From Faecalibacterium prausnitzii (GTDB taxonomy: Bacteria; Bacillota; Clostridia; Oscillospirales; Ruminococcaceae), in contig NZ_PXUP01000004.1 in the NCBI RefSeq assembly GCF_003324185.1, forward strand, positions 62,001 to 126,000: a stretch of DNA of 64,000 bases. The letters are read 5' to 3'. Below, one piece after another: positions 22,959 to 32,203 of this stretch. A program made the translations under genes and the position numbers. The stretch's first letter is position 1, and each line of letters starts with the position of its first letter. A model generated the notes under the pieces. The model had not been told where the DNA came from, did no database searches, and saw only the letters and a program-made list of their open reading frames with translations.

Positions 22959-23140
22959 AAACCCTCTCAGGCGCTTCGCGCCAGCTCTCCCGAAGGGAGA
23001 GCTTTATCAGCGCTGACCGTAAGAGATACTTAAAAGCTCCCCCTGAGAGGGCAGACTTTCCCCGCACCGGGGGAAGATGTCACCGTAGGTAACAAAAGGG
23101 GGAATCTGGCAAAGCCGCAAGGCTTTGACTGAGAGGGTTT
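22959..23140. repeat. 182-bp element with AAACCCTCTCAG inverted ends
   Basis: AAACCCTCTCAG (22959-22970) and CTGAGAGGGTTT (23129-23140) are perfect 12-bp terminal inverted repeats. Inside are hairpins GGCGC-TTC-GCGCC and CTCTCCC-GAA-GGGAGAG and a GGGGGAAGATG stretch that recurs in the segment at 26727-26825. No coding frame. It resembles dispersed intergenic repeats of gut Clostridia. Confidence 0.65.
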
Positions 23141-23162
23141 CTCTAAGCAAATCTTCCCATAC

Positions 23163-23203
23163 AAAAAGAGAGCCGCCGCACAAGGTTCTGTGCAGCGGCT
23201 CTC
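23163..23203 (-). terminator. Terminator after the TSCPD gene
   Basis: AGAGCCGC-C-GCACA pairs with TGTGC-A-GCGGCTCT with one C-A mismatch; a T run follows on the minus strand. Confidence 0.85.
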
Positions 23204-23212
23204 CGGTGGATT

Positions 23213-23476
23213 TTAGTTCATCTCTTCCAGAGCCTTTTTCAGGTTCTTTGCGATCTGGTCCGGGCAGCTGGTGCTGCGGAAGCCGCACAGCGTGCCGTCC
23301 AGACGGGCAATGGCGTCCTCTGCCTTCATGCCGGTAAGCAGCTGGCAGATGCCCTTCAGGTTGCCGTTGCAGCCGCCGACGACCTCGATGGAAGCAATGG
23401 TGTGGTCATCGTTCAGCACAAAGTTGGTCTGCTTGGAGCAGGTGCCCTTGTTCGGGAAGGAAAATTCCTTGCTCAT
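23213..23476 (-). CDS. TSCPD domain protein (TIGR03905 type)
   Basis: This 87-residue protein matches the small clostridial TSCPD family: the name-giving motif appears as STSCPDQIAKNL near residue 69, with further conserved cysteines at TCSKQT, GGCNGN, GICQL and GTLCGF. Such domains also occur in ribonucleotide reductases, where the cysteines may bind metal. The function of the free-standing form is unknown. It begins 5 bases after the PHP phosphoesterase stop and is co-transcribed with it. Confidence 0.85.
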   Translation of the reverse strand: MSKEFSFPNKGTCSKQTNFVLNDDHTIASIEVVGGCNGNLKGICQLLTGMKAEDAIARLDGTLCGFRSTSCPDQIAKNLKKALEEMN

Positions 23477-23481
23477 AGTCT

Positions 23482-24342
23482 TTACGTCCTCTCTCTTTTA
23501 CGTTTTTCGGCGATGGCGCGCAGCTGCGCTGCGGCTTCGTCCGGTGCGGTACAGGTGCCGATGGGGTGCGGGTGCTTGTGGTTGCGGCCATGGAAGTCCG
23601 TGCCCGCAGTAGCCACAAGGCCGTACTGCTTGCACAGTGCAAGGCACTCGGTGCTGTCCTCCGCACTGTTGCTGGGATGGTACACTTCAATGCCGTCCAC
23701 TGCGCCCTCTGCTGCCAGCTCCCGCAGCAGGGGCATACTTTTATACACCGTGGGGTGGGCAAACACCACCGCGCCGCCGCTTGCCTTGGCGGTAGCCAGC
23801 ACCTGCCGCACCGGCAGATACTCCGGCGAGTGCAGCACGATGCCCCGGGGGTTCCACCCGAACAGCTTGTGGTAGGTCTCGCCGTAGATGCTGCCATCGG
23901 TCAGACCCAGCAGTTCCAGTGCCTGCATCAGTCCGCTTTTGAACAGCACCCCGCTGGCCTTTGTGGTCTCCCATGCAAGGTCGGTGGTAAACTGCGGGTA
24001 CAGCTGCTCCAGCTCCTTTGCGCTCTGCAAAGCGCAGGCGTTGCGGCGCTCCTTCATGATGGCGCAGTGCTCCCGCAGCGCCGGGCAGTCCACGTCCGGG
24101 TAGTAGCACAGCAGGTGCACCCGGTGCTGGCGCTCAAAGTCGTAGCCGGTCAGCTCCACGGCGGGGATCAGCTCTACCCCGTCCTGCCCGGTGTGGGCGT
24201 AGGCGTACTGAGCGCTGAGCAGGGTGTCGTGGTCCGAAAGGGCGATGGCGTGCAGCCCGGTGCGGGCGGCGATGGACGCCAGCCGCTCGATGGGCACAGC
24301 ACCGTCGGAGCAGGTGGAATGGATATGCAGGTCACAGGACAT
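23482..24342 (-). CDS. PHP-domain phosphoesterase (YciV/RNase AM-like)
   Basis: This 286-residue protein is a PHP-fold metal phosphoesterase. The metal ligands are seen in order: DLHIHSTCSDG at the N-terminus, ALSDHDT, the central HPTVYKS and the C-terminal TAGTDFHG. The size and order match the YciV/TrpH group, whose members hydrolyse 3',5'-nucleoside bisphosphates and trim 5' ends of RNA. The ATG is 14 bases after the upstream aconitase-like gene. Cytoplasmic; no membrane segment. Confidence 0.88.
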   Translation of the reverse strand: MSCDLHIHSTCSDGAVPIERLASIAARTGLHAIALSDHDTLLSAQYAYAHTGQDGVELIPAVELTGYDFERQHRVHLLCYYPDVDCPALREHCAIMKERRNACALQSAKELEQLYPQFTTDLAWETTKASGVLFKSGLMQALELLGLTDGSIYGETYHKLFGWNPRGIVLHSPEYLPVRQVLATAKASGGAVVFAHPTVYKSMPLLRELAAEGAVDGIEVYHPSNSAEDSTECLALCKQYGLVATAGTDFHGRNHKHPHPIGTCTAPDEAAAQLRAIAEKRKRERT

Positions 24343-24356
24343 AGCGGGTTACTTCC

Positions 24357-26633
24357 TTAGTGCTTATAGAAATTGATCAGGCAGCCGTCGGCCAGGATCT
24401 GGCGCTCGTCGGTGGTGAGCGGAGCCATGTACAGCTCAAACTCCTTGACGGTATCGCCCAGAACATAGGCCTTGATGTTCTGCAGGTCGCCCTTGAGTGC
24501 TTCCCGCACATTGGGGATGAGCACATAGTCCCCCAGACCAAAGGGGGTGGCGCCTGCCAGCTGCAGGGGCAGCATGCCCCAGTTGATCAGGTTGGAGCGG
24601 TAACGCTTGGTGGCGTACTCGGTTACGATATTGGCACCGGCACCCAGCACACGCTGGCAGCTGGCGGCCTGCTCGCGGGCAGAGCCGTCGCCGGGCTTGA
24701 CCGCAAAGATGGTAGAGGCGATCTGGATATCGTTCCAGCTCAGCTTCTCGCAACCGGGCACGGCGTTCACCTTTGCCAGCAGAGCAGCGTCCCCTGCACC
24801 GGCGCGGCGGGCGTTTTCTTCGGCCTGCACAGCCTTGGCGCGGCCCACATACTCCGGGTCCTTGCGGCTGAGGGTGAACTCGGCCAGACCCAGGGGATTA
24901 GAGCGGTAAGAAGAGGTCTCACCGGAGGGGATCAGCTCATCGGTGGTGGTGACGGGATCGGTGATATAAGAAGCCACCTTTAGCAGCAGATTGTCGCCCA
25001 GCGGTGCGATCTCCGGCCAGTCCTTGATGTTGGGGCCAAATTTGAGCAGGGCATCGTAATCGCCCTTGCCAAAGCCCTGATACACGCGGGTGTCGTAGCT
25101 GGAAGCATCGTACTGGTACTCCGGCACGGTGGGATCATAGTCAATGTCGGTGGCGGGGGTCAGGATGCCGCCGTTTGCGGTGGTGGCTGCAATGCTGCGG
25201 GCATCCATCAGTGCCACACCGGCCAGCTGGCCGCTGCCGGGCTTGGAGCCCTCGCGGCTGGGGAAGTTGCGGGTGGTATGACGGATGGACAGTGCACCGT
25301 TGGCGGGCACATCGCCTGCGCCGAAGCAGGGGCCGCAGAAGGCGGTGCGGATGGTAGCGCCGCTAGCCATCAACTCGCCGATGACGCCGGTGCGCACCAG
25401 TTCCATCATGATGGGCTGACTGCCGGGGTAAACGCTCAAGGCGTAGTCGCCGCAGCCGCCGGTATGACCCTTGAGGATGGAAGCAGCCTCGTAGATGCTG
25501 TCGTACAGACCGCCTGCGCAGCCTGCAATGACACCCTGATCCACACGCAGCTTGCCGTTCTCGATCTTGCTGCACAGATCCAGCTGCACATCCTTGCGGC
25601 CGATCAGCTTCTGCACATCCTGCTCGCAGGCGTGGAGGATGTCCTCCAGATTTGCGTTCAGCTCCTCAATGGTAAAGGCGTTGGAGGGGTGCATGGGCAG
25701 GGCGATCATGGGACGGATGGCAGAAAGATCCACTTCCACCACGCCATCGTAGTAGGCAAGGTCTGCCGGTGCAAGCTTTTTGTAGTCTGCTGCACGGCCG
25801 TGCACCGCCAGAAAACGCTGGGTGACTTCGTCGGTCTCCCAGATGGAGGACAGACAGGTGGTCTCGGTGGTCATGGCATCAATGGCGTTGCGGGTATCCT
25901 GCCGCAGGGAAGCAATGCCGGGGCCCACGAACTCCATGACCTTGTTTTTGACGTAGCCGCTCTTGAACAGCTTGCCCACAAGGGCAATGGCTACATCGTG
26001 GGGGCCGCAGCCCGCCGGCAGACTGCCGGTCAGGTAGATGGCCACCACACCCGGGCGGGCAACATCATAGGTGCGGCCCAGCAGCTGCTTTGCCAGCTCG
26101 CCGCCGCCCTCGCCGATAGCCATGGTGCCCAGTGCGCCGTAGCGTGTGTGGGAGTCCGAGCCAAGGATCATTTTGCCGCAGCCGGCAAAGCGCTCGCGCA
26201 TATACTGGTGGATGACTGCCATGTGCGGGGGCACAAAGATACCGCCGTACTTTTTGGCAGCGGACAGGCCAAAGCGGTGGTCGTCCTCGTTGATGGTGCC
26301 GCCCACAGCGCACAGGCTGTTGTGGCAGTTGGTAAGCACATAAGGAATGGGGAACTTTTCCAGCCCGGAAGCACGGGCGGTCTGGATGATGCCCACAAAG
26401 GTGATGTCATGGCTTGCCATGGCATCAAACTTGATCTTCAGGTTCTCGGCATCGCCGCTGGTGTTGTGTGCCTGCATAATATTGTAGGCCATGGTACCGG
26501 TCTTAGCCGCGGCAACGGCAGCGGCATCAAAGCCCTTTGCTGCCAGCGCTGCGGGTGCATTGCCATCTGCGGGCACCCACTCTCCGCGCGCATAGTACGC
26601 ACCGCCAGTGCTGCATTTGATCATATCCAACAT
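24357..26633 (-). CDS. Aconitase-superfamily hydratase (YbhJ-like)
   Basis: This 758-residue protein is a hydratase of the aconitase superfamily. The iron-sulfur cluster ligands are visible at TNCHNSLC and in [10 protein letters not shown], and the substrate loops [19 protein letters not shown] and GCGPHD agree with the family. The closest type by size is the YbhJ group, whose substrate is not known; citrate is not assured. An ATG at 26633 is chosen because AGAGAGG precedes it. It heads a three-gene operon with the PHP phosphoesterase and TSCPD protein. Confidence 0.82.
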   Translation of the reverse strand: MLDMIKCSTGGAYYARGEWVPADGNAPAALAAKGFDAAAVAAAKTGTMAYNIMQAHNTSGDAENLKIKFDAMASHDITFVGIIQTARASGLEKFPIPYVLTNCHNSLCAVGGTINEDDHRFGLSAAKKYGGIFVPPHMAVIHQYMRERFAGCGKMILGSDSHTRYGALGTMAIGEGGGELAKQLLGRTYDVARPGVVAIYLTGSLPAGCGPHDVAIALVGKLFKSGYVKNKVMEFVGPGIASLRQDTRNAIDAMTTETTCLSSIWETDEVTQRFLAVHGRAADYKKLAPADLAYYDGVVEVDLSAIRPMIALPMHPSNAFTIEELNANLEDILHACEQDVQKLIGRKDVQLDLCSKIENGKLRVDQGVIAGCAGGLYDSIYEAASILKGHTGGCGDYALSVYPGSQPIMMELVRTGVIGELMASGATIRTAFCGPCFGAGDVPANGALSIRHTTRNFPSREGSKPGSGQLAGVALMDARSIAATTANGGILTPATDIDYDPTVPEYQYDASSYDTRVYQGFGKGDYDALLKFGPNIKDWPEIAPLGDNLLLKVASYITDPVTTTDELIPSGETSSYRSNPLGLAEFTLSRKDPEYVGRAKAVQAEENARRAGAGDAALLAKVNAVPGCEKLSWNDIQIASTIFAVKPGDGSAREQAASCQRVLGAGANIVTEYATKRYRSNLINWGMLPLQLAGATPFGLGDYVLIPNVREALKGDLQNIKAYVLGDTVKEFELYMAPLTTDERQILADGCLINFYKH

Positions 26634-26726
26634 CTCGATTCGCCTCTCTTTTTGTATTTTCCCGCCCGCCGCAATTGCGGGCATTGCCCCGGCAGTGCGG
26701 CTATTCATCCCGAAAACAGCCGTCCC

Positions 26727-26825
26727 CTTAGCCTTCACCCCTTGGGGGAAGGTGGCGCACAGCACCGGATGAGGGGTATTTCTTGGCAACAGCACCCTCA
26801 TCAGTCGCCTGCGGCGACAGCTTTT
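26727..26825. repeat. Dispersed intergenic repeat fragment
   Basis: CCTTCACCC/GGGGGAAGG (26732-26752) forms one hairpin, GATGAGGGGT pairs with ACCCTCATC, and GTCGCCTGCGGCGAC (26803-26817) forms another. The GGGGGAAG stretch is shared with the element at 22959-23140. It lies in the 26634-26922 interval, which has no gene. Confidence 0.55.
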
Positions 26826-26922
26826 CAAAGACTTATAACCCCTGCCCTGTTACGGCAAAAGCCGTATTTAACTTTTATTATAGCATGAAAGGGCGAAAAG
26901 AAAAAGCATTTTTTATGAACCC

Positions 26923-28284
26923 TTACTGCACCTTTGCGGCGGCTTCCTGCTGCTTTTCCTTTTGCAGTTTACGGAACACCACAAAATAGGCCGGGATCAG
27001 GAAAAAGCAGGCAAAGAGCCATGCCACCGGGCTTGCGATGCAGGCGGCAAAGTAGCCCCACAGCGGCACGAACCAGAAGCCCACCATGGCGCGGGCGATC
27101 ATCTCAGCCACACCGGCAAACATGGCAAGGCCGGAGTGCCCCAGACCCTGAATGGTGTAGCGGTAGATGATAAGCACTGCCAGCGGGATGTAGAACACAC
27201 TGTTCCAGAAGATGAAGTCCTGCGCATTGGCCATAATGGCGGTCTCGCCTGCGTCCAGGAACAGGCCGATCAGGGGCTTGTCCAGCACGCGCAGGATGAG
27301 GAAGGAGGCCACGCTGTACACGCAGCCGATGCCCAGTGCGGTGTTCACGCCGCGGTTCACGCGGCCCAGATCCTTCGCGCCCATATTCTGGCTGGTGTAG
27401 GTGGTCATGGCGGTGCCGATGCTCTCCAGCGGCACGCTGAGGAACTGCGCAGCCTTGCCGCCGGCGGTCTGCGCGGCTACGATATCGCTGCCCAGACCGT
27501 TCACCGCGCCCTGCAGCACCACGCTGCCGATGGCAGTAATACTGCACTGCAGACCCATGGGGAGGCCCATGGCGCAAAGCTTTGCGCAGTGCGGAGCGCT
27601 GATGCGCCCTTCTTCCTTATTCCAGCGCAGTTCCGGGTAGTGGCGCATGATGTAAATAAGGCTGCCGATGCCTGCCACAGCCTGACTGAACACGGTGGCA
27701 AAAGCCGCGCCGAACACGCCCATGTTGAACAGGATGATGCAGGCAAGGTCCAGCCCGATGTTCAGCACGCTGGCCACCAGCAGGAAATACAGCGGGCGCT
27801 TGCTGTCGCCCAGTGCACGCATCAAAGCGCTGGTCACATTATAAAGCAGGGTGAAGGGGATGCCAGCAAAGATGGTGCGGATATAGATATCCGCAAGGTC
27901 GATGATATCGGCCGGGGTGTTCGTCCACACCAGCACCAGACGGGTCATAGCCACCGTAACGATGGTGAGCACCGTGGCAAAAGCGATGGACAGCCACACG
28001 GTATTGGCGGTGTAGCGGCGCATCTCGTGGTGGTCGTGGGCGCCGAAGGTCCATGAGATGGGGATGGAAAAGCCACAGGCAATGCCGTTGACAAAGCCCA
28101 GCACCAGATAGTTCAAACCGCCCACGCTGCCTACCGCCGCCAGTGCTTCCACGCCCACGAACCGCCCCACGATGATGGTATCGGCCAGATTGTAGAACTG
28201 CTGGAACAGGCTGCCCAGCATCAGCGGCACAGCAAAGGCAAGCAGCAGCTTCAGCGGACTGCCCTGCGTCATATCTTTGGTCAT
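26923..28284 (-). CDS. MATE-family efflux transporter
   Basis: This 453-residue membrane protein has the two six-helix halves of the MATE (NorM/DinF-like) family. The N-terminal signature GSPLKLLLAFAVPLMLGSLFQQ and FYNLADTIIVGRFVG is typical, and the second half repeats the pattern (GLPMGLQCSITAIGSVVLQG). It would export cationic drugs or metabolites against sodium or protons; the substrate is unknown. ATG 28284 follows CAGGAGG by 10 bases. It stands alone on the minus strand behind an ABC operon. Confidence 0.9.
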   Translation of the reverse strand: MTKDMTQGSPLKLLLAFAVPLMLGSLFQQFYNLADTIIVGRFVGVEALAAVGSVGGLNYLVLGFVNGIACGFSIPISWTFGAHDHHEMRRYTANTVWLSIAFATVLTIVTVAMTRLVLVWTNTPADIIDLADIYIRTIFAGIPFTLLYNVTSALMRALGDSKRPLYFLLVASVLNIGLDLACIILFNMGVFGAAFATVFSQAVAGIGSLIYIMRHYPELRWNKEEGRISAPHCAKLCAMGLPMGLQCSITAIGSVVLQGAVNGLGSDIVAAQTAGGKAAQFLSVPLESIGTAMTTYTSQNMGAKDLGRVNRGVNTALGIGCVYSVASFLILRVLDKPLIGLFLDAGETAIMANAQDFIFWNSVFYIPLAVLIIYRYTIQGLGHSGLAMFAGVAEMIARAMVGFWFVPLWGYFAACIASPVAWLFACFFLIPAYFVVFRKLQKEKQQEAAAKVQ

Positions 28285-28337
28285 GGAAATATACCTCCTG
28301 CCCACACAAAAAAGATGGATGTTCGCATTTTTGCCGT

Positions 28338-28371
28338 GAAAAACGCCCTGCCGGAAAAGCGGCAGGACGTT
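28338..28371 (-). terminator. Terminator after the amino acid ABC operon
   Basis: ACGCCCTGCCG pairs with CGGCAGGACGT with one G-T-type mismatch, followed on the minus strand by T residues. Confidence 0.7.
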
Positions 28372-28474
28372 GTAAGGATTCATGAGTGGTATTATAGCGG
28401 AGCAGCGCCGGTTTTACAAGACTTGGTTTGCATCAACATTTCCATTTTTTTGCCCAAAGAATTGGTGATTTTGC

Positions 28475-29257
28475 TCATTCCGCGTAGTGTGCCAGAAACT
28501 GTTTGGTGCGCTGTTCGCGCGGGTGGTCGATCAGCTGCTTTGCAGGACCTTCTTCCACCACCACACCGCCGTCCATAAACAGGATGCGGTCGGCCACATC
28601 CCGGGCAAAGTGCATCTCGTGGGTCACGATGATCATGGTGGTCTTGCGGTCGGCCAGCTCCCGCAGCACCCGCAGCACCTCGCCGGTCAGTTCCGGGTCA
28701 AGGGCGCTGGTGGGCTCGTCGAAGCAGAGGATGTCCGGGTGCAGCGCCAGCGCCCGGGCAATGGCCACCCGCTGCTGCTGCCCGCCGGAAAGCTGGTGCG
28801 GGTAGTGGTCTGCCCGCTCCGAAAGCCCCATCTGCGCCAGCAGTTCCCGCGCCTGCTGTTCCAGCTGGGCGTGCACCGCCTTTTTGTTGGCGCGGTAGTC
28901 CGGGCGCTCCTTTGCCAGCAGCTCCCCTGCCAGCATCACGTTCTGCAGCGCCGTATACTGCGGGAAGAGGTTAAAGTTCTGGAACACCAGCCCGAAGTGC
29001 AGCCGCTTTTTGCGGATCTCGCTTTCCCGCTGGGTGGCGGGGTCGGCGGCGTCCCACATGGTCTCGCCGTTCACCCGGATGCAGCCGGTGTCCGGCCGCT
29101 CCAGAAAGTTCAGGCAGCGCAGCAGGGTGGTCTTGCCGGAGCCGGACGAGCCGATGATGGCCAGCGCCTCGCCCTGCTCCAAAGTAAGAGAAATATCCTT
29201 TAAGACCTTTGTATCTCCGAAATTTTTGCCAATGCCGGAGGCTTCCAGTAATGCCAT
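28475..29257 (-). CDS. Polar amino acid ABC transporter, ATP-binding protein
   Basis: This 260-residue ATPase is of the GlnQ/HisP type. Walker A GSSGSGKTTLL (about residues 36-46), the Q-loop FQNFNLFPQ, signature LSGGQQQRVAIARAL, Walker B LCFDEPTSALDPE and the switch VTHEM are all intact. It powers the permease encoded 16 bases upstream. Binding-protein, permease and ATPase genes run in order, an importer for polar amino acids; which amino acid cannot be read. The ATG follows GAGGAGG. Confidence 0.93.
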   Translation of the reverse strand: MALLEASGIGKNFGDTKVLKDISLTLEQGEALAIIGSSGSGKTTLLRCLNFLERPDTGCIRVNGETMWDAADPATQRESEIRKKRLHFGLVFQNFNLFPQYTALQNVMLAGELLAKERPDYRANKKAVHAQLEQQARELLAQMGLSERADHYPHQLSGGQQQRVAIARALALHPDILCFDEPTSALDPELTGEVLRVLRELADRKTTMIIVTHEMHFARDVADRILFMDGGVVVEEGPAKQLIDHPREQRTKQFLAHYAE

Positions 29258-29273
29258 ATTCTTAAAACCCTCC

Positions 29274-29927
29274 TCAGCAGCGGAAATAATCCAGTTTCTT
29301 TTCAGCCCAGTTGAACAACAGGGTGAGCGCGCCTACAAACACAAGGAAGAACAGCGCCGTGGAGAACAGCGGCCAGATCAAGCCCTTTGCGCTGTACTCC
29401 TTGGCCATCATGATGATCTCCTTGTTGGCGATGGTGTTTGCCAGCGAGGTGTCCTTGACAAGGGTGATGATCTCGTTGCCCATGGGCGGCAGGATGCGCT
29501 TGACCACCTGCAAAAGGGTGACCTTGAAAAAGATCTGCGTGCGGGTCATGCCCAGCACCTGCCCGGCTTCGGTCTGCCCTTTGGGCACGGCCTCGATGCC
29601 GCCGCGGTAGATCTCGGAAAAATAGCAGGCGTAGTTGATGGCAAAGGCCACCACCGCCGCCACCATGCGTCCGCCGGAGCCGGAGGGCCACGGATTATTC
29701 ATGCCCAGCAGACCGGGGCCCAGATAAATGACGATGATCTGCAGCATCAGCGGCGTACCGCGGATGACCCAGACAAAGGTCTTTACCGCACCGGAAAGCA
29801 GCCTGCACCGGCTCATGGAGCCAAAGGCCACCACCAGCCCCAGCGGCAGCGCAAACAGCAGCGTAAGGGCAAACAGCTCACAGTTGAGCAGGAACGCGCC
29901 GGAAAGGCGCCCAAGGATCACAGACAC
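29274..29927 (-). CDS. Polar amino acid ABC transporter, permease
   Basis: This 217-residue membrane protein is a HisM/GlnP-type permease with about five helices. The EAA loop that docks the ATPase reads SEIYRGGIEAVPKGQTEAGQVLGM. It starts with GTG at 29927, with only a weak site upstream; a second GTG two codons later is possible. It may depend on translation from the upstream gene, which, because of a frameshift, now runs 50 bases into it. Confidence 0.88.
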   Translation of the reverse strand: MSVILGRLSGAFLLNCELFALTLLFALPLGLVVAFGSMSRCRLLSGAVKTFVWVIRGTPLMLQIIVIYLGPGLLGMNNPWPSGSGGRMVAAVVAFAINYACYFSEIYRGGIEAVPKGQTEAGQVLGMTRTQIFFKVTLLQVVKRILPPMGNEIITLVKDTSLANTIANKEIIMMAKEYSAKGLIWPLFSTALFFLVFVGALTLLFNWAEKKLDYFRC

Positions 29928-30804
29928 AAAAACACACCCATCTATCGTTTTGTTTTACGCCCGGCTCAGTCGGCCAGCGCCAGCTCGTACTTCTCGGCCA
30001 GTGCATGGTGCCGTCAGCCTTCAGCTCGTCAAAGGCGGCGTCCATTGCGGCGGCGGCATCGCTGCCCTTGCGGAAGGCCACGCCGTACTCCTCGGCGTTC
30101 AGCTCGTCCACAATTTTCAGGCTTGCATAGTCGGTGCCTTCACCGATCATGGCGTTGGCAAGGGTCAGGTCCAGCACAGCGGCGTCTGCCGTACCGGCAG
30201 CCACTTCCATCAGGCAGTCGGTCTGCACGCTCTTGGAAATGTAGTCAGCCTTTGCAAGGTTCTCATCGCCCTGAATGGCGGCTTCGCCGGCAGAACCAGC
30301 CTCGGCCACCACGGTCTTACCGGCAAGGTCGGCGGTGGAGGTATAGGCTGTGCCCTCCTTTACCACCACGACCTGTGCGTTCTTGGCGTAAGCCTTGGTG
30401 GTGGCGGTGTTGGCCATGATATCCTCGGTCAGGGTCATGCCGTTCCAGATGCAGTCGATGCTCTTGGCGTCCAGCTCCACCACCTTGGTGTCCCAGTTGA
30501 TCTCTACGAACTCCGGCTCTACGCCCAGCTTTGCACACACCGCAGTGGCAAGTTCGGTATCAAAGCCGGTAAAGTTGCCGTCGACGTCGGTGTAGTTCAT
30601 GGGCTCGTACACGGTGTAGCCGATGACCATTTTGCCCTTGCCCTTGATGTAATCCAGATCGCTGCCCGCTGCAGCAGAAGCCGAACCGGCTGCGCTGCCG
30701 GAAGCAGATGCCGCAGCAGAGGTGGATGCACTGCCGCCACAGGCTGCAAGGCTCAATGCCAGAGCACCGGCCAGAAATGCACTTGCAATACGCTTGAGTT
30801 TCAT
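29878..30804 (-). CDS. Polar amino acid ABC transporter, binding lipoprotein, frameshifted at its end
   Basis: This gene encodes an extracytoplasmic solute-binding protein: a lipoprotein signal with LAACGG, a low-complexity Ser/Ala linker, then a type II periplasmic-binding fold (GYTVYEPMNY, NWDTKVVELDAKSIDCIWNGMTLT). As written, 308 residues end in an unrelated tail of about 36 residues after ADGTM. Adding one base near 30004 would continue the frame as ALAEKYELALAD with a stop at 29966-29968, a normal end for the family. So a single-base deletion, real or a sequencing error, has replaced the last 12 residues or so. ATG follows GGGAGG. Confidence 0.85.
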   Translation of the reverse strand: MKLKRIASAFLAGALALSLAACGGSASTSAAASASGSAAGSASAAAGSDLDYIKGKGKMVIGYTVYEPMNYTDVDGNFTGFDTELATAVCAKLGVEPEFVEINWDTKVVELDAKSIDCIWNGMTLTEDIMANTATTKAYAKNAQVVVVKEGTAYTSTADLAGKTVVAEAGSAGEAAIQGDENLAKADYISKSVQTDCLMEVAAGTADAAVLDLTLANAMIGEGTDYASLKIVDELNAEEYGVAFRKGSDAAAAMDAAFDELKADGTMHWPRSTSWRWPTEPGVKQNDRWVCFCVCDPWAPFRRVPAQL

Positions 30805-30860
30805 ATCTTTTTCCTCCCATGGGGGACGTTCTGCGTCCCGCTTCCCTCTCGATTTACCAT

Positions 30861-30882
30861 TTTACCATGCTAAAGTGGTAAA
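30861..30882. promoter_or_regulatory. Inverted-repeat operator of the amino acid ABC operon
   Basis: The arms TTTACCA and TGGTAAA are 8 bp apart. The site lies just after the expected transcription start of the operon, a good position for a repressor. Confidence 0.55.
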
Positions 30883-30892
30883 CTGTAGCTAT

Positions 30893-30921
30893 AGAATAGC
30901 GCGTTTGCCGCCGTTTTGCAA
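30893..30921 (-). promoter_or_regulatory. Promoter of the amino acid ABC operon
   Basis: TTGCAA (30916-30921) and TATTCT (30893-30898) are 17 bp apart reading leftward. Confidence 0.55.
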
Positions 30922-31033
30922 GAGGTAAACCCATTTTTTTGCACAATGCACTGCTTTGCCCCGCCTGTAAGCCCGCTTTTTGTGGGAAAGTGTGCACATA
31001 CCCCTTCCGGCTTTGCGCCTGAGGGGGTATCCA

Positions 31034-31070
31034 TAAAAAATCCCCCCGCACTTTTTGTGCAGAGGGACAT
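31034..31070 (-). terminator. Terminator after the lipoprotein gene
   Basis: CCCCGCAC and GTGCAGAGGG form an imperfect stem with a T run on the minus strand. Confidence 0.65.
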
Positions 31071-31083
31071 CCTGTTTTTATGA

Positions 31084-32112
31084 TTACTGCTCCGCCATGG
31101 CCTTCAGCACCGCCTTTTGCAGGTCGGTGACCGAGATGGTGCACAGCGCCTTCAGGTCGGCATCCGTGCCGTCTGTGGAGAGCTTGCCGATCTCCACGGC
31201 GTTTTTGCCCTTCAGGTAGCCGCACCAGCCTGCGCTGTGCTCGTACCATTCCTTGCCTAACGCGCTTGCGCTGCGCATTCCGTAGCGGTCGCCCAGCTCG
31301 TTTTTGGTGTACACCGGCTCCCGCGGGGCAGATACGGTGCCGTCCGCGCTGACGGTCAGCTCCGGCTCGGTCATATCGCCGATAGCGCTGGTCACCCGGG
31401 CGTTCTCGTCCATAGTCACCACCGCCAGCGTGATCTTAGCCTGCACCTGCGCGTCCTTGTCGTCTGTGCCCGCAAGCCCCTGTGGCATTTCGGCCACCTC
31501 TACACCCAGCTTGACCGTATCGCCCCGGGCAGCACCCAGCACCTGTGCATTCTCGCAGGCGCGGACGACAGCATCCCGGTAACGGTCCACCGCGATGGTG
31601 CAGCCGGAGAGAAGGTCTGCATCTGTTGGCTTGCCGTCCGCATCCGTTTTCAGCTTCTTCACTTCGTCCGGAGTCTTGCCCTCAAGCCAACTGCCAAAGG
31701 CGTCTGCCTGCTCTGCCCAGCCCTTTTTCAGACCGGACACCTCTGCCAGTGGGTAGTCTTTCCCTTTCTGGCGCTTGGTGCGGGTGTCGGTGGGGGTGGT
31801 CACCTTGCCGGTGCTGTCCGCACTGACTGAAAGCTCCAGCTCATCCAGTGTCACCCCAGCCAGCTTGCCGTCTGCATCCAGCAGCACGGCAGCCGCTACG
31901 GTGTGGATGTTGCCCGCACGGTCTGTGCCGGTCGTCTCGGTCAGGACCCCCAGCCCGGTGCGCCACGCCGCGCTTTGCGCCGCGCTGCTGCCCGCAGAAG
32001 TGCTGCCGCTCACAGAACCGGAGCTGCTGCCGGAGTTTCCCCCGCCGCAGCCGGTCAATGCCAGTGCTGCCGCCAGCGTGCAGCACAAAAACCAACGCGA
32101 TGCCTGTTTCAT
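31084..32112 (-). CDS. Lipoprotein with duplicated domain, unknown function
   Basis: This 342-residue protein has a lipoprotein signal (LALTGCGGG, lipid on Cys about 22) and a Ser/Gly linker, then two related halves. Matching pieces are ELSVSADSTGKVTTP with ELTVSADGTVSAP, GWAEQADAFGSWLEGKTPDEVKKL with EWYEHSAGWCGYLKGKNAVEIGKL (each over 20 only in full alignment), and DADLLSGCTIAV with DADLKALCTISV. I do not recognise the domain. It is anchored outside the membrane. The start at 32112 is chosen because it opens the signal peptide; GGGAG lies about 13 bases upstream. It has its own terminator. Confidence 0.75.
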   Translation of the reverse strand: MKQASRWFLCCTLAAALALTGCGGGNSGSSSGSVSGSTSAGSSAAQSAAWRTGLGVLTETTGTDRAGNIHTVAAAVLLDADGKLAGVTLDELELSVSADSTGKVTTPTDTRTKRQKGKDYPLAEVSGLKKGWAEQADAFGSWLEGKTPDEVKKLKTDADGKPTDADLLSGCTIAVDRYRDAVVRACENAQVLGAARGDTVKLGVEVAEMPQGLAGTDDKDAQVQAKITLAVVTMDENARVTSAIGDMTEPELTVSADGTVSAPREPVYTKNELGDRYGMRSASALGKEWYEHSAGWCGYLKGKNAVEIGKLSTDGTDADLKALCTISVTDLQKAVLKAMAEQ

Positions 32113-32203
32113 ATCGTCACATACGCTCCCTTTCCGTGCCTGCATTGCAGACGCAGGCTTTGGAGCTAGTGTGCCCCGCCGCGCGGGTTTTATGAGCAGA
32201 TGT

